Below are positions 1 through 13,875 of a stretch of DNA of 64,000 bases, piece by piece (position 1 is the first letter of the stretch; each line of letters starts with the position of its first letter). This DNA is from Helicoverpa zea (lineage: Eukaryota; Arthropoda; Insecta; Lepidoptera; Noctuidae). Under the pieces are notes generated by a model. It was not told where the DNA came from, ran no database searches, and was given only the letters and a program-made list of their open reading frames with translations. The position numbers were made by a program, and so were the translations under genes. Location of the stretch: positions 9,114,001 to 9,178,000 of the forward strand of contig NC_061459.1 of NCBI RefSeq assembly GCF_022581195.2, read 5' to 3'.

Positions 1-3000
1 TAATTATTGGGTAAGATGTTTAATTATATCACGTTAGGTGAGAAACTTTGATAACGGTGACTTATCCCTTCATCTGACACGTTAGCGTCCGGCGAAGTTG
101 TAAGTTATCAATACAGAGTTTTTCTTCGCTTGAAAGGTAATCCCTTCAGGACGGGTGTTCACTTTGAATATCCTTTGCTACTAGAGGCATGTTTCGGGGC
201 TTTTTGCGTGGTTTTGCCTCGAAAAAGTTCACGATAACATGTTTTCATACAGTGCAGATTGGCACACTTAAGTAAACAACTTAAATGTTATTGTAAACTA
301 TCCCGTTGTAAGGGACGTGTTTTTAATTTCCACGCATAGGTAAATTTTAAGTTAGGTTGTTTAGGTAGGGACATTTAATATGATTGCCAGCCTACAGTTG
401 CGCTTTTGTGATAAAGTTTCGACTTTATCTTAAGGGCGTAGCTCGTGTAACGTAGTTAGAAACTCTTTCATTTGTAAGGTTTTATTCGTTAGATATTTTT
501 GATACTGACCGGGCAATGATTTCAAATGTATTCGATTTGTTCCATAGAATAAGTTTTTATATTGAAGTATGTCACTTCACCCCCGAGTCAGCGAATAAAC
601 GCAAAGTTAAAGTTATTATTGAATGTTTTAATTTAATATCCTGAAGATCCCCGGTTCCTAGCGCACCACGCGCTACAGTACCTATAGTTTTGTTTACATG
701 TCTCAAAATAACATTGTTTTAGGTGGACAATGAGAAAAAAAATACAAAATAGTTTTTAAAATAATATGAATTCATACCGTGACAATGTTTCAGTCAAATG
801 TTACGAAAGCGCGTCTCCTGGTCTAAATAGCGGAAGTTTCGCTGAAAAAGAATGCGACCAATTTCAAAGTTAGTAAACAAGAAAGTTCGCCTATTTCTTC
901 CTTCGTTGGTTTCGTTACGCACGTTCCTTATATCCGCCGACGAGAATGTTAATTTCTCCTTAATTTTTTTCCATGTGTATCGAAAAATCGCCATATTTCA
1001 TGGGGTAGTTCCACGCTATTTTGACTTCCATTTAAATATTTTCCGCTCCATTCGTCAGGCGCTGTTTCAAATGATTAAAGTTTTTGATGCACATGGGTGA
1101 ATGTCGATCACGTAAAGTGGGTGCATTTCCAGTTTTGAAGTAGTTTAACAGAATATACTTAAAACATATAACTGTATGGAAGAGGTGCATTTAATAACCT
1201 AAATAGTCGGTAGGTAGATAGGTATATACCTACTTTATTAGGTACACCAATTTTACGCAAGAGTTTACCGAAATCAATGTAGTTTTACAATTTTTAAACT
1301 GCAATGGACTAACTACATATATCTAGACAAAGCTAAAACAAGCTATGACGAGAACACTAAAACAAAGGCTTTAAAGAATTTAAATTACACTATTTGCTTA
1401 GTTTCAGCAAACGAATTAGTCAAAGATGTTTAAACATGACTTAGTCAATTCGTCACAACAAATGACAGTCAGAAACTAGATCAACATGATTCATTTAGTC
1501 TGACTACATTTTATGACTTTATTGTCATACCTTTATTGTAGTACAAACCAGTTAGGAATTTCTCTTGGAAAAGGCCAATGCAATCAAGTTTTTATCTAGA
1601 TAAGACAACTCACACCTAGGGTAAGGTCACTACAAAAGACATTTCTTAATTGCATTTCTAAATTAAAACTGTAGGCGGTTCTTTTTAAATGGCTAAGAAC
1701 GCATATTTTCTTTAGCAAGTGGCCATAATACTTTTAAAACAAGTGTCCTCTTAGACCGATATCTTAGTGCCGTTATCTGCAGAAGCAGTATAGTTTAACG
1801 AACGCTTATTTAACTATCATTATCTGCGTAGATTATTACTGCACTTAAAACGCTTGAAGACCTGTTCTGTGGAACTTTGTAAGTAACTCCTTCTTGGTGT
1901 TGGGTAACAAGTGCGTCTTTTGTTTTGAAGTTTTGTTTCAACTAACTACAATTTACCTACGACAATCAGGGTATCAAAAAGTTTTGGGCGGGTAACAATA
2001 AAGCCAAGTCTAAATCAAATTCGAAAATAAATCTGTGTGATTTCGAATCAGGAATTGTATGAAACATACCTGGATAAAACAGTTGGTGTTAAAGTATTTT
2101 CTCTCTTTTACTCACATAATATAACAATTTAAATAAATATATACTTACATTTTTAATGTAAAGTCAATGTACTTAAAAATAAAAGGGCTACTAATTACAC
2201 TTTCTTATATTTCATTTTATATGCGAGTCCCGCCGGTATCGCACGTGACAAAATTCTTCAGTGCAATATATTAAGTCAGTAATCAGGTTACGCGATGCGT
2301 GGGAATGGCGGGTCCCTTGCATCACAAAACCTACGAGGAAGATATCCTGATCGATGCCGCTTCGAAAAAAGTCCGTTACGAGCCGCTATGCCTTTTGTTG
2401 TCTTGAGTATAGTGCGCCTCACATACCTTGACACTTGAACCAACACGTGGTTTTATTCGTAGAACAGATAAACATTTTAATACCTGTGCATTATGATGCT
2501 TTATTTGATGACAATTTTATTGTTCTCACACCCAAAAAAATAAGGTTTTGCGGCTTTATTTTAATTGCCGGCAATTATAGTATCGATTACTTTTGATAAA
2601 CAAGATTAGTTATTTGATAAAGATTTATACAATCTCTCACCGTAATAGCTGATAACTTTCATAATAAAGTTTCATAATATCATTTTATAACAAAAAAATT
2701 GCCTTTTAGAATGCAAGTAAATAAATCCTTATTATGTCAAGACGTTGGAATTCGAACGATCAAGACAGGTTGGTCTGACAACATGGCAAAGTAAAGTCAA
2801 AGAAGCTACCCTATTGTTGTATAATATTTATTCTTGCGTGGATCTCCCCGAAGTCTTTAAGCGAGGTCGACGCCATTGTCACAGGGTTCATGGGAACCAG
2901 CAAAAAACGGACTTTACCTTTAGGGTACTACCGAATTCACTAAAGAAACTGAATAAGCACTTTTTCTACACATCGTTCGTGCATCCACGTGTTCCAAGAT

Positions 3001-4913
3001 TAGGATGACGTATATTTTTGTATTAATAATCTGTGAGGCTTATGCAAAGAGCCTCGGGGATGCAAGTAAAGAACTGCCCAAAAAACTGTGTTTGTTTATT
3101 TAATTAACAGAGATGACATTCTTTTGCAACAGCAAATCCTTTTGCACGTGTAAACCTCTGTGACGCCCTGTCATGCTTAGATACAAAGATGCGATCTTAA
3201 AAAAATGTCTTTAAGCTTAAGTTTTTATTGTGTATCTTTTCCTTATTTCTCAAGTAAATAGAAGAACTAGGCTTCAAAAATTACGCAACACAATGTACGT
3301 ATTTTGGAGTGTTTGCACAAGATATCTTGTTACATGAACTATCTTGACACTTTGATCAGATTTATTTAACTGAGTTTTACTTGTTGAACGTATTTTCTGT
3401 GACAAACCAACATCTGTGTCGGCGTGTTTTATATTTGCTAAAAATGGATTTCCCCAACACACTGGAATGACTGAAAAATTGAACTCAAATATGAACTTGA
3501 GTTGTGTAAAGGGAATTTTGGAAAATAAAGACATGTCCTGACCATAACCAGATACCGAGAACGACAAACAAACATATTCACCTCTCGGTGGTGAAATCCC
3601 AAAAACCCCAAAATAAAAATAATAAAACAGTAACAGCAGAATTAACGAAACGCAACAATATATCTTTTTGTGTTTCCGACACGGGACCAGATTGTATGAG
3701 ATAGTCGACAGTGAAATTACGCCATGTTCCCGCCAGGACGAAGTCTGACGCCATACGGCGCGGCGTGCACCACCATCTGGCTGAAGAGATTCTACAACAA
3801 AAACTACAAATTAGCTTTCGTCTGGAGAAAAACTGAGTCACGGTGGCATATGCTTTTGTTTGTTCATAATTAGTGTAATTCGATTGATGGTAAACAAAAC
3901 AGATGGTTTCTTAGTCTGGCTTTGATTTCGTAAGCATTTAAATTAATTGATATTATAAGTCCGTACTTCAAATCTGGTTTATTTTGCAATTTCAAATATT
4001 CTTTTATTTCTTTCATTAATTCATTTCTTTGAGTAACCTAGCTGTTATTTATATCTTGTGAACATCGCATATTCGCACAAAACGATACTTACAGTAAATG
4101 TCATTCAAATATTCCGCGACTAGTTGAGAAGTAGGTACCTATATAACAAAAATAATGGAAGTTCAATTTAAAAAAATTATCTTATAATTGAAGATAACAT
4201 TAAAAAGTTAAGCAACAGTGCTTTTCCAAAACCACGTGCATTACGAAAGACCCAATTAAAGTACTCAAAATAGAACAAACCAAAACGAGTCATGTGTCGG
4301 AAACCCGCTATCCGGTGGAACATATTACAAAACGTTTAATGTTACTTTTAGTCGCATATGGTAAATTACCATAGCTCACATTATAATGATGTTTGTTATT
4401 CAAAGTTGCGTTTTAATTTATTTGTTCCTATTTTTATTTAAGTAGGTTGTTTACGAAACCTTTTGATTGTAGGCGTAAACTTAAGAGCAGTTTGAATTCA
4501 ATCAATTTGTTTGAAACATGTTATGATTCCAATTTGTTAAAGGTGTATGCATAGATAGATATGCCGAATTACTAATATGAACAAGACAATCGTCAACTTA
4601 GTGTTCGCGAACTCTTTATAAAAGAAACACAGTTTATACTGTTTAAAGTATAAGTATACCAGAGCGCTAATATTATTTCAACCAGTCGTAATGACTTAAT
4701 TTTGCATTAAGGAAATTCTGTCAATTGTGTTAAATTCAAATATTCTCAGTATGACCTAAGCGACACTACTAATGTACCTTAGGCAGGTACCTACTGCTGC
4801 TTACACACCGCTTAATTAATTTAACAATTTTGCTATGTACCTATTGCAAAACCGAAGAATTCTTATTCCCGTTGTGTTGTGAAAATAGTTCAGATAGTTC
4901 ACATTTCTATAAT
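1..4913. other. Intergenic, no gene recognised
   Basis: AT-rich sequence with only short open frames and no recognisable protein motif, RNA gene or clear transposon end. A more GC-rich patch at about 3720-3840 gives a short minus-strand frame that I could not match to any family; it may be a decayed repeat or exon remnant. Confidence 0.5.
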
Positions 4914-4921
4914 GTTTACAG

Positions 4922-5421
4922 TAGCGAATGCAATCCCGATCCCGCGGGATCCCGATCTCGCGATATCTCGTGTAATTTTTCGGGATCAATCCCGACGCAT
5001 CATATGACGAGATCCCGTTCGAGATTGACGGGATTGGGCGGCAGTGGTCAGCAACGCAACACACACACACCACTCGGGGATTTTTTAAGGAGTCATTTTC
5101 AAAATCACTCTTTTTCCTAATTCCCTTGAAATAAGCTTATTGTTTTGATTACCTAATTTACCTACGTTAATTTCCTTACAACCTGATTATTATTTAGTTG
5201 GTAAGATTAAAGAATAAAGGTTTTTATTTTCTTTCGAGTAATATGTTATTTTAATTAACCTCACTATCACAAACAAGCAGTTATTAGCTTTTTCAGTCAT
5301 CTGAATTCATTTTTTTTTTAAATTAGACGGGATCCCGAAAATTCCGGGATCCCGCGGGATTGATATTTCTAATGCCGCGGGATCTCGAATTTGCAATCTC
5401 GAGTCGGGATTGCATTCCCTA
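4922..5421. mobile_element. hAT-type MITE, 500 bp
   Basis: Both ends carry an inverted repeat around GAATGCAATCCCGA: the left end reads TAGCGAATGCAATCCCGA, and the right end reverse-complemented reads TAGGGAATGCAATCCCGA. The element is flanked by an exact 8-bp direct repeat, GTTTACAG, at 4914-4921 and 5422-5429. An 8-bp target-site duplication and short imperfect inverted ends are the signature of the hAT superfamily. The subterminal parts (4933-5035 and 5327-5400) are packed with short GGGATCCCG palindromes in both orientations, a typical transposase-binding architecture. No transposase reading frame is present, so this is a non-autonomous copy. Confidence 0.85.
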
Positions 5422-5429
5422 GTTTACAG

Positions 5430-8400
5430 CCAGTTTTCAGTAGTTTTGACGTGAAAATGCGACAAACAAACATAAATACATACTTCATATTAAAAATATT
5501 TATATACATTTATTAAATCTCTTCCAATCATCTGTTTGGTAGTAAAACATCGTAATAATGAATGAAATGATGGCCATATCAATAAATTATAATTTTAATA
5601 ATTTAAATATAGATTATACCTAACTATTTGCCATATATAGAAAAAGGGAATATAATTATCGTACCTTGACCTTTGTAATTATGTTAATATAATGTATAAA
5701 GTCGTTGTCAACTGATTATAAAATCCATCGATATCAAATACTTTTCAAGGGCTGGTACGTCTCTTTGGAAATATTATTATTTGTCCATGAAGCAGATTTG
5801 AGATTGATCATTTATCAAACTACATTTAGTATCGGGGCAAAGGTCTTCCCGAATAAAAATAATAGATAAGAACTGATCTCTGCTGTTGCTAAAATAAAGA
5901 AGATTGGCGATTTCAGCCTCACTTTCCTACAGTATACGTGTACATGAAGAAAGCAGAGACGACATTGATAAATCTTAACTTTAACCATGTAATGCTTAAT
6001 AAGTTTCGAATATTTTCATACAACCACAAACGCTTAATACCTTTTAAGCCTTTTATTGTAAAATAGAGAGTATGCAAGCTAATAATTTTTATTATTTAAA
6101 TTATACTAATTTCTGTCGCGGCCGGAATCACGGGTAACATAATGCACGGTACACATGTCGGTTCCGCGACTAGGGCGCATGTCAACCTTGCTTCCTACAC
6201 ATTGCGCGCGCGCACAGTCACGTGTGCTCCTGAATTATTTATATGACGTGTGCACTATTCGAATAATATTCATATTGCCGATAATCACTGTTATTAGTGA
6301 ATTTTAAAGTACAAATTATATTTGGTTGTTACCCACTCATACGTGCTGCCCATGTAAGTGTAACTATAATTTAATAATTGTTCAGCTAAGCGTCAATAAA
6401 CATAACAAAAATTAAAAATTTGAATGATTTTAGAATTTCATTAAAAAAAACTTCTTCAAACTATCTAATAGTGAAACACCAACGTTTTAATAAAACTAAA
6501 GATTTTTCTGTCTTCAATTTCAGCACAATTCATTCAAATATTAAATATTTAGCCATCGCAAACTAAACTAATAAATAAACATATATCTACCGACATTTTA
6601 TCGATATCACTCTATCTATTACACAATATCGTCTCGAGACATAAATTGTAGATGGATATCACATATTTTAAGTACATCTATCATGATAACGGTTTTTTCA
6701 ATGAAAGACATTGACTTATTTCTAAGCCGCATTTACCTTGACTCAATAGACTGACAATGAAACTTTGTTCATAAAGTTTTTACTACTGTAGAACAAACGA
6801 TAGTTTTGTTTTATGAATCTTTAAATAAAAGAAAAAGATACGGGTCATAATAGCAATGATATAAGTAAGTTCTTTTTTATCAGTGCGCATAGAACAAGTA
6901 ATCTGGAATATTCCCAAACGGAAATAATATTTTTTAAGTCGAACTACATATCAGTGTCGAATGTCGTGACCTTACAAATTACATTAAAATTTCAAATTAT
7001 AACGTTCAAAATAGAGACCGAATTAAGTATTCATAGATTTGATGATTCCTTTATTTTCTTTAAAGGAGAACCCTATAAATACCAGGAGCGGTTGATTTTA
7101 TAGGGACTGAGTTGGGAGCAACCAGCTCTTCGACAGTTTTAAGTTCGTTAGATTATGGGCCTTACAAGTAATTGAAAGCAGTTCGAAAGAAAGTAATCCA
7201 ACTAAAGACCCGAAAGAGCAAAGCTAGGTTTTAGGACCGCAGCAGTTGCTAATTTACATTATTATTGTACACTTGAACAGTAGTATAATTCGCAACTTCA
7301 ACTAAGAGCAGAATGCTATTTATACACTTGCTCCACATTGGTTCTACAATTCGAGGAAACTAGAACTGATATGATGTAGTATATCATTTCTCAAGTCCTT
7401 CGCCTAAGTATGATTTTAATGACTAAGTAATGAGATTGGTGCTCTATTAAGACAAACATTTAGGTCGCAGAACGCATACAATAAACAATTATTAGCAAGA
7501 ACACTCGGTCATAGCTATCTCTAATCGCACATTAAACATGTCAACACATGATTCATTGGATAACAAGATAAATACTGCAGACAAGCGTAATAGTAAATAA
7601 CGCCAAGAATTCCTACCACCTTTTTAAAATGTAAAAACCTAAAAGGTCTTACGTAGTACCGGGTTTAGTACTAGGTTTAGAACATCAACTTTGTTCGAGA
7701 CGATGTTTTGTACCTTACAGGCACTAAAGCTGGCGCTTTTTTAGGACTACGTTTTATAATAAGTTGGCTGACGGTTAAGCCTGTCATCTTACAATTAAGT
7801 ACTAGAATTGATTTGACGACCTAGGTAATAACTTCGAGCAACCAATGTTTCAATTTGATTTTATATTTGAATGTTATACTTATGATTTTGTTGTTACATT
7901 TTCACACGGCATTTACAAACGGCAGTCAAATCTCACGACTAGTTTTCACTCGCCTGGTTGACATGCATGAATGCAAAAGCGGGTGAGTTTAAACTAGGGT
8001 TCAGATGGCACTAAGCCTTATAAACCCATAGGTTTCTTGTATACAAGACACTTCCATTTTGCAATATTAATTTTAGAACCCATACTGATAGTTAAATCTC
8101 GTATGATACGCGAATATGTTAACATGACATTATCAGTGTTGTAAATATTTTTGATAGTTATCATATTTTGCAAAACTTAAGCCAAAACATCCTTATTACT
8201 GAGATAACAATTCTCAGTGTGTCAAAAACTATAAGCACAGTTACGTATAAAAATATACTGCATAAAAAATGATAAGATTTCAAAATATATATCACTCACG
8301 TAAATTGCAACATCGATAAAAAGCTCATTATTATTTATGGCCATGCACTTCAAAATAAATACTCTGATTATGACGTCTTTGGTTTTATCAGGTATCTTTT

Positions 8401-10129
8401 TAAAATATAAAATTAGATTTATTTCCAAATTATTTGAAACATGTAAATAGCACATAGTAAATGGCAGCTTTAAAAAATATAATATTTGTATAATTTACTT
8501 ATACGGATTATGAATATAACAAACAAACACAAATCAAAAATATTCGGTGCGAAAATATCTAGATATACTTAATTAATTTGCGTTGCCGAATTTTAATTTA
8601 AAATCAGCAATAGCCGTCTAACTAACTTTAAATCTAAAGAATTCATTTATCTTCTTCTTTAGTAAATAAAACCACACTAAACTGTAGTAATCTCGACTTT
8701 CATCCAAGGTTACGGATAAACTTAATCCCATCATAACACAGTCATAGCTGACGTATTCAATTTGATTTACTTACGCAACACGACTTTGAACTGCACCACA
8801 TTTTTATCAAAATTATCTAAATCGCTTAAAGCCAACCAAGGCCTAACTAGATCACCAGAGCATTTAAAATGATACCAGTAAATTATAAACTTGATATAAA
8901 ACATCCCCGCCTCAAACATTAAATTTTAAGAAACTAGAAAGGGAAAGATTCTTATTATTAACCCTTTGTAACTCGCTGAACAAACAGAGGGTAATATTTA
9001 TGATTTCGCTTTCATTTTTATAGGTAACAACTCCTCCTACTTCGAAGGGTTCAATAAAATACTAGTCAAGGTTTTTTTCTATCTATTCCACTTCTAATTG
9101 ATAGCACGTGCATGGTTTCCGTTCGGCCACGTGTCCTATTGTATGTTATTAAAATATTCGTTCCGCTAGAATTCCATTGCCCTTTAATACCGATGATATG
9201 ATATGCAAGTAGCACGAAACGGGATAAATTCAACTAAACACAGGAACCACTTGACATGCAAATAAAGGCAATTTGTTGATGCATGCTTTATTTTTTTAAT
9301 TTAGAACCAAATATTGTTATTGGCTGTTTGAATGAACGCGGAAGTCTTGCCTTACAAACTCACAGTTAATCTGCATTTGAATATGGAACCTTCAGCCATC
9401 AATCGAACATCGATACGTCATTACCGTCAAGCGCCGCACATGTTCATTAACAAGTTCCTCACACTTTACTTCATAAACACTCAAGTCTTCTATAAATAGA
9501 CTAATCCACTCCCCAGATGTTTTCCTGGTTGTTTTTTGTTCCCGAACATGTCGCGTACCAACGTGGGAACTTGAATCTGGAAAAAATCTTCACAGATGTA
9601 GCGAATCTTGGTGCCTCAGACCACGTGTCACACAGGAAGAATCGATAATTTATGAAGGAGACGCGTGCCGACACTAAGCGTTAGTTAACGGACTGTGAAA
9701 TTGACCTACTGTTTTAATTGCACTGTGACGACGGACACCCTTCAGGTAAACGGCTTATGTCTTACATCAATCCATTTGTTCCGCTATGTGCGTACGGAAC
9801 AGTAGTGAAAATTAATAGCAGTCTTGTACTCTGTTTAATTGAGCAAGTCAATTCTAATTATGTTACTTTGTAATATCATAATTAGTCCTACTACCATTCG
9901 TATAAAAATGTATAGGTATATTAATACAATATTAATCGGTCGCTAATTAGCTCTTTTTCTTTGATTTGTTACTGAGATGAAAAAATCTTAATTCACATAA
10001 TCACTAAATTCACATCGCACATTCGTAAGACACTTGCGAGTTTCTAAGCTATCAATTCTAGATGTAATTAGCTCTGTACAGTGAGAACCGGCTGGATTTA
10101 TTTACGTGCTCGCTGAATGACTTCACTAC
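5430..10129. other. Intergenic, no gene recognised
   Basis: AT-rich sequence with frequent stops in all frames. No splice-supported coding exon, RNA gene or delimited mobile element was recognised. Confidence 0.45.
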
Positions 10130-10163
10130 CTACCCTATAAGCGACTACACGCTTATAGGGTAG
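10130..10163. repeat. Short perfect hairpin
   Basis: A 14-nt arm CTACCCTATAAGCG at 10130-10143 is followed by a 6-nt loop and its exact reverse complement at 10150-10163. It lies about 80 bp upstream of a retroelement-like A-rich tail and may belong to that element. Confidence 0.7.
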
Positions 10164-10239
10164 TAAGCTACGAATCTAGTTAAGTTTGTATGTGTTGATT
10201 TGTTATGTATGTGTTTCGTATGTGTTTTTAGTTTAGTCT

Positions 10240-10351
10240 AGAATAAATTAATAAAAAACCCATCTGCCGCATTAGGCAAGTCCTGTAAGGGTAGATGTAA
10301 GGTTGTGTATAAATAAATAAATAAATAAAAAAAAAAAAAAAAAAAAAAAAA
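10240..10351 (+). mobile_element. Retroelement 3' tail with poly(A)
   Basis: A segment with AATAAATTAATAAAA-like runs and an internal CCATCTGCCGCATTAGGCAA stretch passes into (TAAA)n and then an uninterrupted run of about 25 A residues ending at 10351. This is the form of a plus-strand non-LTR retroelement or processed 3' end. No coding part is attached, so the family cannot be named. Confidence 0.55.
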
Positions 10352-12305
10352 CTTTTATCATACTCAGTCATATACTCATCATAATGGACGTATTGTAAGT
10401 GAGTTTGCTACGCTGTTAAACGGCTTACGGATTTTCCAATAAAATAAATAAATCTCGTCTTCCAATTCAATAAAAAGAAGCAAATACATAAGGTTACATA
10501 ACCGCATTGAAAAAATAAAAGTAATCACTCCCCCTACCTATATAACACTTTAGTCACATTTTACTGCATTTATCGATATTTTCTTGCTAAGACCATAATG
10601 CCTTTTTGAACGTCATAAAAAGATATGAAACTTATCTTTCATTTGAAGAAAAAATTGTTTCAACTCGTATGACGACAGTTGAAACGCGCATTTTGAAGTC
10701 CGATTTCAAAATTTTATTTAATTTTATACTTCATTCGATTATTTTACAGTACTTTTCTGTTCTAGCCTAACATTGATTAACATACGGCATGTATCACATT
10801 AATGAATTTGGTTACATCCATAATGTGTTAAACCTAGCAACATAAAAATACTTAGCTATGAAATAAAATAGCTACTTACGCATTATTACAGAAAGCGATA
10901 ACATTTTACGAATCTGTCACATCATGCTTATCAGATGATATCAACTGTAGATGTGATGAAATTACATTGTTGCTAAGATCTTAAGTTCATAGAAAATGTG
11001 ATATGTAGTGATAAAACTGATTTTGGAATAGGCACCTTTCTTTTCAATTAATCTTTGGTCAAGTTACGTAGAAACATCTTGCCCATTACAGTTATCTACT
11101 TAAATATTACGAAAACAAAAATAGATTCCTTCTAATACCTCTCTAGAATGATTTTAATCCATCCTTCTTCATATCGAAATCATGGTCAAAATTGATCCCT
11201 CTGTTCTAAAAATGACATGATGTTCAAAAATATCCACAGAGAACCAAATCCGATCTAAAATTACTATGTAGTTCATAAATTAGTTGGTAATATAGGTAAG
11301 TTGGGTTTTGTATAGCTTACGATTTTTGTTTGCTTCTAAGTTAATCACAGCCGAATGTAGGTACAAAAACAAGGTCTAATAGGTCATCAAGTGTTTAAAT
11401 CAGTGCATAAAAATGATATTAATGTCATAAAATACCAAATCAGACAGATTCAATGAATATTTTATATTTATAGAACATTTATGTAGACACAATCATGGAA
11501 ACCACCAAATATGTTTAGCAAACGAAATAATTATTGTGAAATAACTAATCGTGTCAATGAACTCTTGACACATCGCATAATTTATCATTGCTTATAACAA
11601 TTTAATTAAATAATAATCATTCGTACTACAAATGTTACAATTTACATAATTTCACTATCAGTTCTATGACATCTATGAACTAAGATTCGAGTATTGTATT
11701 TTTTCCAATTAAATTCTGTTACATCTCGTGGAAACTTGAACTACCTACATAATATGTACGTACGACGTCTGAAATCAGCAACCCACAGTGGACAAGCGTG
11801 TTGACTGTTAAGTCAATCCTCCTCTTTGTAAGAGGAGGAATGTTCGCAGCAGCGGGACGATAAAAAAGGCTGTCGATGCTTTTTAAATCAATAAATTCAA
11901 ATCTACGAAATTCAAACATATATCAATAAATTTCCAACCCATGAAACATAAATGCGATAAAAACATATGTAAGTTAAAGAACCGGGTAATAGTGTAACTT
12001 TAACCCGTGCATCCTACTGTAATGCCCTATGGAGCTTAAATCTGTACTCACCTCTGGTCTAGTCCATTACTTCAAAATTACCCAGAAGTCCTTTGCATCG
12101 GACTATACTTGGAGTTTCAAAACATGTACTTACTCTTAGTCACTTTTTGTTTCAGAAAATTGTAGTTCTTAAAGAATAAATTGCTAAAATAAAACAAATA
12201 TTTGATACCGGTTTTCTATTAAGAATAAGTACAACCTTAAACTTAGATCACAAATTAATTTCAATTATTATTTAATACAGTCATAACTCCATTCGATAAA
12301 ATCAC
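10352..12305. other. Intergenic, no gene recognised
   Basis: AT-rich sequence without a supported coding exon, RNA gene or delimited mobile element. Confidence 0.45.
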
Positions 12306-13273
12306 TATAGTTCGGCCATTCAGAGAATGCGTTCCTGACACGTCGCGATTGAACTGACGACGTAACTTTGCAATGGCGTTGCAGTTACGATAAAAATATT
12401 TTTGCTGGTTGTTTACCGTTTTAACAATTGAGGAGCATTAAAACAACATTATTATATCAATAATCAATGAATGTTATAATTTTGTGCCAAACTGAGTGTC
12501 AAATAACTTGGTAAACAATATTTTTCTAAATCTATACTGCGCTATTACAAGGTTATGTCAGCGGTTTATATTTTGTAGTGCTGTGCTAAAAATAACAGGC
12601 AAGTATCGTAATCTGTTCTTATACAGTTATAATATAAAATAATACGTTTTGATTTTCTTTTTAAGAATTGGAAAATAATGGACTATAAGACTTAATTATA
12701 ACGTTTATGAAATATAAAAATAAAACTATGACCAAACCGCATTTTTATACTTAGATTAAAAATGGTAACCCCAAATGGCGTTATGGGCCGCCATTTTGTG
12801 ACGCTAAAACAGTCGTCCGTTGTCGTTTCGTGCGCATAGACCACGTTTTTCAAGTGTTTTCGATCTGTTTTTATTTGATTACCCGGCTTTTGTTAGACCG
12901 AGATATCAGGATTGATTCTGTTATTGATAATAATATAATTATACATGTAGGCGAAGATGATGATGAAGACACCACCTCCTCAAGCAAATCGGAGTCTGAT
13001 TAATATTCTGTTCGCACATTCAATTCAATGTACTTGTAACAAAGAATAAATAAAACAATTTTATTATATGAATATTACCTTTTTTTGGTTTCCACTTAAA
13101 TAACTAAAATATAAAACAAATGATTCCGCCAATTTAAAACGAAAATAATCTTAAAATAATGCGGCGGTTCATTTTGAAGGAACGGTAACGAACTCAGTGT
13201 TATGTTGTGCCCATCACTAGTCGTGACTAACTGATAGGTGTCAGGAACGCATTCTCTGAACGGCCGAAGTATA
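12306..13273 (+). mobile_element. 968-bp DNA transposon, copy 1
   Basis: Starts TATAGTTCGGCCATTCAG and ends with the near-exact inverse (CTGAACGGCCGAAGTATA), giving terminal inverted repeats of about 36 bp with two mismatches near the tip. TATA (or TA) appears at both tips, so the target duplication is TA or TATA. A second copy of exactly the same length lies at 51039-52006, and I saw no difference between them by eye. The last open frame inside (about 12950-13002) ends in an acidic, serine-rich tail (EDDDEDTTSSSKSESD), which looks like the C-terminus of a lost transposase, followed by AATAAA motifs. Superfamily not assigned: the 4-nt or 2-nt TSD does not decide it. Confidence 0.85.
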
Positions 13274-13875
13274 ATTAATAAATTAAGGCCGTCTTCAGTC
13301 AGGCACGGAATACCGGATAGAATTACTGAAATGAATACAAATACTGGTACAAATATTGATATTAATTTGTTATTTATTGGTGAATTTGTGATACTACGTG
13401 CCAATCAAACAAAAGAAACCGGTCGAAATTGCTCCATAGCGACAGTAATACGTATCCAGCCAGTATTTTAACCGGTATTTCGTACCTCCGTGGGAACCTT
13501 CATAAATATATCATTCATCTATTTTAATAAAATTATACTATGGCCAGTTTCAACAATTTGAAATTGTACTAACATATCTAACTAGGCTATCTGAAACATA
13601 TAAATACTCACACAATTGATACTTGTCTTTATCACACCTCAACTAATAATTTACAATAAAGATTGTATACCTATTACATTATAGTATTTAACAAAATACT
13701 TTGTTTTACGCAACTCCAATGATAAAAATGACGGCTTCATTGATCGTTCATTTGAACTGACATCTATAACCTTAGGACTTACGCAATCACATCGAAGTGT
13801 TGGAGATCCGAATTTAAATTCGTTCAGATAACATTCCATAGAATTTATGTGCTGATGTTTTATTAACTCCATTCA
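13274..13875. other. Transporter 3' flank
   Basis: Lies just downstream (minus strand) of the sugar transporter stop codon at 13876-13878 and probably contains its 3' UTR. A 73-codon open frame (13651-13872, minus) directly follows that stop but has no recognisable domain; I regard it as UTR sequence rather than a gene. Confidence 0.45.

Noticed and set aside
794..1100. Overlapping 66- and 82-codon frames on opposite strands
   Set aside because: Low-complexity translation with no family resemblance; probably chance.
2745..3008. 87-codon plus-strand frame
   Set aside because: No recognisable domain, no splice signals in context, and its length is expected by chance.
13096..13471. Open frames of 102 and 77 codons around 13.1-13.5 kb
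   Set aside because: They run across the right end of the 968-bp transposon (the same frame recurs at 51829-52056) and have no domain.
13651..13872. 73-codon frame directly after the transporter stop
   Set aside because: It starts 3 nt after the stop codon on the same strand and has no domain; most likely 3' UTR.
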